DNA from: Streptomyces alboniger
Lineage (GTDB): Bacteria; Actinomycetota; Actinomycetes; Streptomycetales; Streptomycetaceae
Assembly (NCBI RefSeq): GCF_008704395.1
Contig: NZ_CP023695.1
Span: forward strand, 6,386,001 to 6,450,000
DNA length: 64,000 bases
Reading direction: 5' to 3'
Shown: piece by piece, positions 45,087 through 52,900 of the stretch
How positions within the stretch are numbered: position 1 is the first letter of the stretch
Layout: every line of letters begins with the position of its first letter
Made by a program: the position numbers and the translations under genes
The notes under the pieces: generated by a model
What the model was told of the DNA's origin: nothing
Database searches by the model: none
Seen by the model: only the letters and a program-made list of their open reading frames with translations

Positions 45087-47030
45087 CTATCCGAGGACGT
45101 CCCCCCTGCCGCGCCGGTTCCTGCCGTCACGGTTGAGCCGCGCCAACAGTGCCTCGGCGGCGGAGTGTTCAGGGTCCCACGTCAGACACTTCCCCAGGGC
45201 CTCAATGGCCTCATCGCGCTCGCCGCGCCGGTCCAGCTCCACGGCGTGCCGGTAGGTGCGCTCGGCGAGCAGGCCGCGCACCCGTACGTTCGTCGGATCG
45301 TGGTTGTACGCGCACTTCAGCCACTGCTCGGCGCCGGTGAAGTGCTCCGGCGACATGTCGGCCATCGCGGCCTCGCAGTGCACGTCGATCATCGCGTCCA
45401 GCATGTCGGCGCCCGTCGGCCTGGTCGCCGCGTCCTGCCAGGCGATGTGCGCGGCCCGCACGGCGTGCTCGTACCGGCCGAGGGACAACAGTGCGCGGGC
45501 GCGGGCCAGTTGGCGCTGCGAGGCGTAGTCGAGGGCAGGCGCGGGCTCCGGTGCGGCCGGCCGGGTGGTCGGCGCGGGGTCGGGCCGGGGCGAGGGGCGG
45601 TCGAGGTCGTCCAGCAGCCCCTGGGCCTCGACGATGATCTCGCGCAGCAGGGCGCCGGCCTCTCGCGGGCGTCCCTGCCGGACGAGCAGCCGTGCCTGTT
45701 CCAGGTCGCGGGCGCCGTGACTCCCGCGTTCCTCCCGCACGCCGTGCGGGGCGGTGGCCTCACGGGGGTCCCGTACGGCGGCGCGCGCGGGCCGCGGATC
45801 GCGTGCGGCATCGTGATCTTTTGGGGCACCCGGGACTCGTGGTTCCCGTACCTCTTCGACGTCGGCCCCCACCAGCGTCGCCGTCAGCGGCGGTGCGTCC
45901 GAGAGGGTGTCCTGGGCCGGCGCCGCCGGTTCCAGAGGGCCCTCCTCCAGGGCCGAGGGGCCCGAGGACGCCGTGCCGCCCGCGAGCCGCACCGCGTGCT
46001 TCAACGCGCCGAGCGCCAGCAGCTCGGGCGACGCCTGGACGCTGCGCTCCCCGAGCCCGGCGATCCGTGAACGCACTTGCTCCATACGGGTGTTGCCGCC
46101 CACGAGCAGTAGCGTGTCGACGTCCGACGGCTCCATCCCCGCCTGGTCGAGCAGCGCCCGCGCCCGGTCGAGGGTGCGCCGCACATGACGGTCCAGATAC
46201 GCGTCGAGGTCGGGCCGCTCGATCCGCAACCACAGCGGGACTCCGGCGCCGGGCATCATGTCCAGCACCGCCGCCTCCGGGCCGCCCGGCGACCCGAGCG
46301 CCTCCCGCGCCTCCTGCCCGCGCGCGCGAAGGCCCTGCCACACGGCCGCGTCGAGCCCGGTGACCGAGGACGGGGCGCGGTGCCTGCGCAGCAGCCGGAC
46401 CGCCGACGACAGCAGCGCCGCGTCGAACGCGCGCCCCCCCGACGTGGTGCCGCCCTCGTAGCCCAGCGAGCGGAAGTGCCCGCGCACGCTGCGGACCAGA
46501 CCCAGCTCGAACCCCTCGTACCCCATGCCGTAGACCAGGCACGTGCCGCTGTCCCGCTCCGTCATGTGACCGATCACCGCGGCCATGGAGTCGCTGACCA
46601 GCCGCGCCGGGTCGAGCCCCGCCTCGCGCGCCGCGTCCCGCAGCGCCGCCCGCTGCGCCGAGCCGAACCGCGCGGGCACGCTGATCACGGTCTGCGTCAC
46701 CCGCCCGGGCGCCGCCGCCTCCACCCGCTCCCGCACGGACCGCAGCAGCCGCACGACGAGCTGGTCCGGGTCCACGGGCTTGTCCCCGACCCACACCGGA
46801 CGCCCGCTGCCCAGGCGGCTCTTGAGGCTGGGGAAGGTCACCGGCAGCTCCCCCGTCTCGGCGGGTTCGCACAGCAGCCACGGCCCGTCCTCCGCGTCCG
46901 TGTCCAGGCGCCGCCCCGGGCGGCCCGGCAGCGCGAAGAGCGCCCGCACCCCCGTGGCGCCGAAGTCGATGCCGAGACTGACAGCGGCCGTCCCCGGCGC
47001 GGGGCGGCCGTCCTGCCGCGCCTGGTTCAT
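45087..47030 (-). CDS. Degenerate Hsp70-like ATPase domain fused to TPR
   Basis: 647 residues. Phosphate-1 motif DFGATG (22-27) and the adenosine motif LLLVGGNTRMEQV are kept, but phosphate-2 is GMGYEG (168-173) where DnaK has DLGGGT, so its catalytic Asp is lost. No substrate-binding beta domain follows; instead a Pro/Arg linker and TPR-like helices (RYEHAVRAAHIAW, GERDEAIEALGKCLTWDPEHSAAEALLARL). ATG 47030 overlaps the upstream Hsp70 stop (ATGA). Probably a nucleotide-binding scaffold rather than a folding chaperone. Confidence 0.8.
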   Translation of the reverse strand: MNQARQDGRPAPGTAAVSLGIDFGATGVRALFALPGRPGRRLDTDAEDGPWLLCEPAETGELPVTFPSLKSRLGSGRPVWVGDKPVDPDQLVVRLLRSVRERVEAAAPGRVTQTVISVPARFGSAQRAALRDAAREAGLDPARLVSDSMAAVIGHMTERDSGTCLVYGMGYEGFELGLVRSVRGHFRSLGYEGGTTSGGRAFDAALLSSAVRLLRRHRAPSSVTGLDAAVWQGLRARGQEAREALGSPGGPEAAVLDMMPGAGVPLWLRIERPDLDAYLDRHVRRTLDRARALLDQAGMEPSDVDTLLLVGGNTRMEQVRSRIAGLGERSVQASPELLALGALKHAVRLAGGTASSGPSALEEGPLEPAAPAQDTLSDAPPLTATLVGADVEEVREPRVPGAPKDHDAARDPRPARAAVRDPREATAPHGVREERGSHGARDLEQARLLVRQGRPREAGALLREIIVEAQGLLDDLDRPSPRPDPAPTTRPAAPEPAPALDYASQRQLARARALLSLGRYEHAVRAAHIAWQDAATRPTGADMLDAMIDVHCEAAMADMSPEHFTGAEQWLKCAYNHDPTNVRVRGLLAERTYRHAVELDRRGERDEAIEALGKCLTWDPEHSAAEALLARLNRDGRNRRGRGDVLG

Positions 47031-49168
47031 CCGCCGGCCGTCTCTTCGGCGAACCGCAGGATGCCCTCGTAGTCCGGCCGGTCGGGAAGCGTCGGCACCG
47101 CACGCTCGGACTGCGCGACCGCCACCAGGTTCACGAGGTTGCGCGCCTGCTGGGCGGTCTGGACGTTGTTGCCCTGGCGGTGGGCCTGCTTGACGTACTC
47201 GACTGCTTCGTTGATCTGCCGGACCGTCTCCGGAGGAGCGCCCTCCGACGCCAGCTCGGCCTGCCGGAACTGGCTCGCCAGACCGCACTGGCGGTACATG
47301 TCGTCGAGCAGCAGCTCGGTCAGGCGCTTGTATTCGTTGCTGTCGCCCATCGTGACGGCCCGCTGCGCCTGCTCGATGTCCCTGCGGACCTTCATCGCCT
47401 GCACCGGCTCGATGTAGGGCCCGTACCGCTTCAGGAAGTGGTCGGCCTCCCGCTCGGCGAAGGCCAGCTGCTCGCGCAGGACGGCGCTGTCCAGCTCCTC
47501 CACCGGCTCGGGCGGCGGCGTGCGCGGCTTCTCCCGGTTCGGCGTGGCCTCCAGGACCATGTCCGTGCCGCGCACGCTGATCTTCACCGTGATGATGCGG
47601 TCCGCCGAGTAGTTGAAGGAGACGTCCACCTGGCGGTTGATCTCGATCTCCTGCGGCAGCTCGAACTCCACCACGCCCTGCTCGTGGTTCTCGCTCGCCA
47701 CCTTGCTGTCGCCCTCGTAGACCGGCACCCGGATGCGGCGGCTGTCCGTCGCGTGGAACGTGCGCTGCCGCGGCTCGGAGAGCGGGTACGGCGAGCCCGC
47801 CTCGATGATCTCGACGAACACGTCGCGCTGGCTGCCCTTGATCGCGGCGATGCCCATCGCCATCGGCGTCGACTCGTACAGACCCGTGTCGCCCTTGGAA
47901 CGCCCGTCGGCCAGGCTCCTGCCGCAGGCCGCGCAGGCGCTCGCCCCGTACTCGTTGACCTTCGCGCAGCCCGTGTCCGAGCACTCCACGCCCCGCAGCG
48001 TCTCGGCGAGGACGCCCGCGCCGAACGCGACGCACTCCATGGGGTTGATGTTCCTGCGCACCTTGTCCGCGCCGAAGAACGCCTCGACCGCCTCGTACAC
48101 GGGCCGCGTGAGCGTGCCGCCGCCCACCAGGAGCACGTCCGAGATGTCGTCGGTCGAGAGTTCGTAGCGCGCCAGGGTCTCCTGGACGAGCGACATGGTG
48201 CGGCCCACCAGCGGCGCGATCATCGCGGTGAACTCGCGGCGCGTCAGGTTCATCTCGACGTCGAGCACGCCGTTCTCGCCCTTGTACGCGGCGGGGATCA
48301 CGATGTACGTGTCCTCCATGTCGTTCAGCTCCCGCTTGGCGCGCTCGGCGGCCTTCTTCGCGTGGAAGAGGAACGCCTTGTCGCCGGACGGGTCCACGTG
48401 GTGCTCCTCGCGCATCCACGTGATGATGCGCTCCACGATCGCGAGGTCGAAGTCGTCCCCGCCCAGCCAGATGTCGCCGGCCGAGCGCAGCACCTGGAAC
48501 TGGCTCCTGCCCTCCTGGTCCTTGACCGCGTTCAGCACGGAGATGTCGAACGTGCCGCCGCCGAGGTCGTAGACGAGGACCCGGCTGCGCGCCCCGCCGG
48601 GCTTGTGCAGGCCGAAGGCGACCGCGGCGGCCGTCGGCTCGTCCACGATCTTCTTCACCACCAGGCCCGCCTTCTCGGCGGCCTCGCGTGTGGCGGCGCG
48701 CTGCGCGTCACGGAAGTAGGCGGGCACGGTGATGACCGCGTGCGTCACCGGCTCGCCGAGGGTGCGCGAGGCGTCCCTGACCAGCTTGTCCAGGATCACG
48801 CTGGAGATCTCGGCGGGGGTGCGGGCCCGGCCGCCGAGCACCACGTGCGCCCGCGGGTCCTCGTCGGGCCCCGCCACGATCTCGTAGCTCATCCGGTCGC
48901 GGGCCTGCGCCACCGACGCGTCGGCGAAGTCCCGGCCCATCAGCCGCTTCACGGAGACGATGGTCTCCTTGGGCTGCCTGATCGCCCAGTTCAGCGCGTC
49001 CTCGCCGACCAGCGGCTGGTCCTTGCCGTCGCGGCTCTTGATGCCGACGACCGACGGGGTGAGCCGCTCGCCCTTGCTGTTGGTGAGCACCGCGATGTCC
49101 GCGCGGTGCGGATCGTGGGCGGCGACCGCGCTGTTGGTGGTGCCGAGGTCGATGCCGATGGCCTTCAT
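47027..49168 (-). CDS. Hsp70/DnaK-family protein with zinc-ribbon insertion
   Basis: 713 residues. Intact ATPase motifs: GIDLGTTNSAV, VYDLGGGTFDIS, VGGGTLTRPVYEA. Between the ATPase and beta domain lies Cys396-x4-Cys401-x10-Cys412-x2-Cys415, a likely zinc ribbon absent from DnaK. A beta domain like the DnaK substrate site and a helical tail follow, with no standard DnaK lid end. GrpE overlaps upstream. It is distinct from the housekeeping dnaK and likely dedicated to this locus. Confidence 0.85.
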   Translation of the reverse strand: MKAIGIDLGTTNSAVAAHDPHRADIAVLTNSKGERLTPSVVGIKSRDGKDQPLVGEDALNWAIRQPKETIVSVKRLMGRDFADASVAQARDRMSYEIVAGPDEDPRAHVVLGGRARTPAEISSVILDKLVRDASRTLGEPVTHAVITVPAYFRDAQRAATREAAEKAGLVVKKIVDEPTAAAVAFGLHKPGGARSRVLVYDLGGGTFDISVLNAVKDQEGRSQFQVLRSAGDIWLGGDDFDLAIVERIITWMREEHHVDPSGDKAFLFHAKKAAERAKRELNDMEDTYIVIPAAYKGENGVLDVEMNLTRREFTAMIAPLVGRTMSLVQETLARYELSTDDISDVLLVGGGTLTRPVYEAVEAFFGADKVRRNINPMECVAFGAGVLAETLRGVECSDTGCAKVNEYGASACAACGRSLADGRSKGDTGLYESTPMAMGIAAIKGSQRDVFVEIIEAGSPYPLSEPRQRTFHATDSRRIRVPVYEGDSKVASENHEQGVVEFELPQEIEINRQVDVSFNYSADRIITVKISVRGTDMVLEATPNREKPRTPPPEPVEELDSAVLREQLAFAEREADHFLKRYGPYIEPVQAMKVRRDIEQAQRAVTMGDSNEYKRLTELLLDDMYRQCGLASQFRQAELASEGAPPETVRQINEAVEYVKQAHRQGNNVQTAQQARNLVNLVAVAQSERAVPTLPDRPDYEGILRFAEETAGG

Positions 49169-49596
49169 TCCCGCTCCGTCCCTTGCTCCGTGCCGCCGTC
49201 GACGGCGACAACAACCCGGGCGGCGCGCAGCACTTGCCCCCGGTATCGATACCCGCGCTGGAGGATCTCAAGGACCTCGTCGTCGGCGCTCCCGGGCGGC
49301 GCGGCGCGCACCTCGGTCACCTGGTGCGTCGCCGGTTCGGCCCGCTCGCCGACCCGCCCGACCCGCTCGAGACCCTCCTCGGCCAGCGCCGCCTCCAACT
49401 GCCCGGCGATCAGCGCGAGGCTCCTTCTGTACGTCTCCACATCGCTCGCCGCGCCGTCCGAGAGCAGCCGGTCGAAGGAGTCGAGGACGTCGGCGCAGCG
49501 CAGCAACAGCCGTTCGGTGAGCGCCTGGTGGACCGCGTCGCGGGCGGCCAGGTCGCGGGCGTGCTCGTAGGCGAGCCGGGCCGTCGGGTCAGACAT
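49165..49596 (-). CDS. GrpE-like nucleotide exchange factor
   Basis: 143 residues. N-terminal helix region, then the GrpE head signature LAEEGLERVGRVGERAEPATHQVTEVRA and VLEILQRGYRYRGQVLRAARVVVA. GrpE releases ADP from Hsp70, so this should serve the adjacent Hsp70. ATG overlaps the upstream stop. Shorter N-terminal coiled coil than housekeeping GrpE. Its end overlaps the Hsp70 ATG. Confidence 0.83.
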   Translation of the reverse strand: MSDPTARLAYEHARDLAARDAVHQALTERLLLRCADVLDSFDRLLSDGAASDVETYRRSLALIAGQLEAALAEEGLERVGRVGERAEPATHQVTEVRAAPPGSADDEVLEILQRGYRYRGQVLRAARVVVAVDGGTEQGTERE

Positions 49597-49975
49597 CGAA
49601 GCGGATCAGATCGTCCAGGAGGCGCGCGGTGGCCTCCGGGAGCGGGTGCCCGGGGCGCTCCTGGGGCGTGGCCTCGTCCGCATGCCCCGGGGACGCCGTC
49701 TCGACGGCCAGGCGCCGGTCGATCTCCGCTGCCGCCACCGGGAGTTCGGCGTCGAGGTCGACGTCGTACAGGAGCAGATCGACGAGCATTCTGCGGCGTA
49801 CGACGCGCAGCTCGTCCCACGCCTGCTGGGTGACCGGCGTCATCAGGTGCCGGGCGAGCAGTTCGAAGGAGACGTCCCGCATGTCGGCGTGGGTCGTCCA
49901 GGGTGTCACACCGGCCGGGGCGAGCGCGTCGTAGGGGAAGGGGCCCTCCCAGCTCGCGTCGGGGTCCTTGATCAC
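49589..49975 (-). CDS. Small helical protein of the large locus
   Basis: 128 residues, no signal or membrane helix. WEGPFPYDALAPAGVTPWTTHADMRDVSFELLARHLMT followed by charged helices. No family recognised. GTG 49975 overlaps the CHAT gene stop and its end overlaps the GrpE start, so its place in the coupled chain is firm. Possibly an adaptor between the protease and the chaperone. Confidence 0.65.
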   Translation of the reverse strand: MIKDPDASWEGPFPYDALAPAGVTPWTTHADMRDVSFELLARHLMTPVTQQAWDELRVVRRRMLVDLLLYDVDLDAELPVAAAEIDRRLAVETASPGHADEATPQERPGHPLPEATARLLDDLIRFDV

Positions 49976-52900
49976 GCGACACTGCCTCCTGCTTCGTCCT
50001 CGGGGGTCCCCTGTCCGGGGCTCAGCTCGGCGAGCCAGCGGCGCACCGCGTCCAGGAGCGCGCGCCGGATCCGGCTGTCGGTGGGATCCGCGCGGGTGGC
50101 GCGGATCAGGTGGTGCAGCGCCCACAGGATCTCCCCGCGACGCAGCGCCCGCTCCGCCTTGTCCGTCAACTCCGCCGCCCAGCACGGCAGATCGTCGTCG
50201 TCGGGCGGGGTCTCCTGGCCGTCGCTGCGAATCAGATCGCCCATCCCGCCGACGCCGAGATGCCGGGTGAGGAGCTTCTCCATCTCGTCGAGGGACTCAC
50301 TCAGCGTCTCGCGGTAGCGGTGCGTCAGCGCCTGGCCGAGGCCCACGTCCAGCAGACCCAGCGCCTCGTGGAGGAGTCCCAGGCGGGCCGGCACCTCGTA
50401 CGTCCGCTCGTCGAGGGTGAACACGAGGGCCCGCGCGAGGTTGTCGCGGGCGTGGCTCGACTCCGGGTTGAGGGCGAGGGCGCGGCGCAGGTCGGCCTCC
50501 GCGCCGTACACGTCGCAGCGCATGCCGTGCTTGGTGCGGGTGTAGCCGCGCCACACGCCCCGCAGGGACAGCAGCGCCGAGAGCCTGCCGTTGAGCCGGC
50601 CGAGCAGGTCGCGGTCGAGCGGGTGCAGTACGGCGGTGGCGGACTCGACGAGCCGGACGGCCTCGTCCAGGCAGGGGCCGAGCTGCGCGCCCTCCTCGTC
50701 GGCGAGGGCCTCGGCCCGGCCGAGGACCGTGCGGATCACGGCCTTCTTCGAGCGGGCCTGCATCCCCGCGTCGCGGGAGACCCGCACCAGCTCCCGCCAG
50801 TGCTCAAGGGCCTCGTTGAGCCCGCCGTCACCGCGCGTCAGGGCGGCCCTGGCGAGCGCGAGCCGCACGTGCACGGCCAGTTCGACGCCGTCCTGGAGGA
50901 GGCGGGCGTGGCGGCGCGGCAGGCGTACGTAGGCGGGGTTGCGCAGCAGGAAGTCCTTGCAGTGGTCGCACCCCTCGGCGTGCCCGGCGCGGGAGGCGGG
51001 GCCCGCGCAGTCGTCGGGGAGGGTGCTCAGCGTGCGCAGGGCGGGCAGCGCGCGCAAGGCGGGCCCGAACTTGCGCACCTCGCACAGGGCGAAGCTCCGT
51101 GCCAGCTCCGAGAAGGCCCAGCGCAGCTCGCGTACCGCGTACTCGCCGGGGTCCTTGCCCTGCTGGGCCGCCGCGTCCAGGCTCGCCACCAGATCACCGA
51201 GGGGCGCCTGGAGCCGCAGCAGCCGCAGATAGCGCGGGCCGCACGCCAGCGTGGCGCGCGCGCCCGGCACCGACGGCAGGCCGCCCACGTCCTTCAGCAC
51301 CCGGGCGCCGCCCAGCTCGGACTCCAGGATGCCCGCCAGCGCCTGGTAGGCGGCGGCCTGTCCGGGCCGGTCCTGCTCGGTGTGGCGCTGCTCGTAGGCC
51401 GACAGCTGGCCGAAGAGGTGCTGGCTCAGCTCCCAGCGCAACGACGCCATGTCCTCGTGGGTGAGGTCGCGTTCGTAGCAGACGGCTCGCTCGGCACGCC
51501 AGCCGTCCCAGTACTCGTCGTCGCTGAGCAGCGTCGCCCAGTACGCGAGCGCCGACTCCCAGGCGCCCACGGCGTGTTCCCATGCGCCGCTCTGCTCCAG
51601 CTCCTGCGCCTGCCACAGCCGGGCCGCGGCCAGGCCGTGCACCACGTCCATGTCGCCGGGCGCCTCCTTCAGGCGCCGCTCCCACTCGGCGGCGGCGGCC
51701 TCGCGGTCGCGCGCGAGGAGCAGGAGCAGCGGGGCGTCCTTCGGGAAGCGCTCGCACAGGGTGTCCAGGAGGCCGGGCCCCTCGTCCGGCGAGAGCCCGG
51801 CGAGGGCGTCGCGCAAGGCTTCGGGGGAGTGCCAGCGGTAGAGCAGGGCGTCCAGCCGCAGCCGTCGGGCCGGCAGGCGCAGCCGCTCCAGCGCGACGCG
51901 CTCGTGCCACGACATGGAACCGCGCTCCAGCAGCGCGTACGAGGCGTTCTTCACCACGTCCATGGAGGCGCCGGGATCCACGCCCGCGTCCCGGAGCGCG
52001 AGATACGGAAAGGCCTGGTCCTGTACGGCGAAGGGGTCGGCGACCAGGGGCGCGCTGGTCAGCCCGTCCGCCCACGGGAGCAGCCCGACCAGCCGCCGCA
52101 GCCTGCGGCATCTCACGTCGGCGCGGTCCAGGACACCCCGGGCCCGCTTGTACGCGGCGACGGCCGTGCTCCACTTCCCCGCCGCCTCCAGCAGCCGCCC
52201 CTCGGCGTAGGCGAGATGGGCGTCGGCGTCCTGGTGCCCCGGGCACTGCCGGAAGGCGTCGGCGGCCCGCTGCCACTCCTGGTGCGCGTCGGCGAGACGT
52301 CCGCGCGCGTAGGCGGCGACGGCGTGGGCGTCCCGGTGCGCCCCGAGAGCGTCGGCCTCGGCGGCCGTACGGGCCCAGTCCCCTTCGGCCTCGGCGAGCC
52401 GCACGCGCGCGTACCGCCCGCGCGTGGCGGCGTCCACGCCGTGTGCCTCCTCCCGCTCCAACTCCTCGTACGCCTCGACGACCCCTCGCCACGCCGTGGC
52501 CCCGTCAGCACCCTCTTCGGCGATCCGGGCCCGCATGTAACGCCGACGCGCCCGGACGTCGGCCCACTGCTCGTCCATGGCTTCGTAGACGCCGAGCGCG
52601 TCCTGCCACCGTCCGTCCAGTTCGCGGGTGCGGGCGAGGGCGTAGTGGTAGAGGTGCGCGGGTTCGTCGTCGACGGGGGTGGTGCCGGAGGCGAGGGGTG
52701 CGGGCGGCGGGCCGGGCGGGAGCGGTGCGCCGCGCAGCCGCGGCGGAAAGGCGCGGGCGTGGATCTCGCAGGCCCTCGCCCAGTCGCCCGCCTCCTCCGC
52801 CCTGCGGCCTTCCGCCTTGCGGCGCAGGGCGGCCACCGCGCCCTCGCGGGCCTCGTCCGGTACGCCTGTGAGGAGGCCGAGGACCGCCGCCCAGTCGGCG

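Noticed and set aside
42012-46070. 1,352-residue plus-strand open frame across the membrane-protein region
   Set aside because: Mirror of several real minus-strand genes; no recognisable domain.
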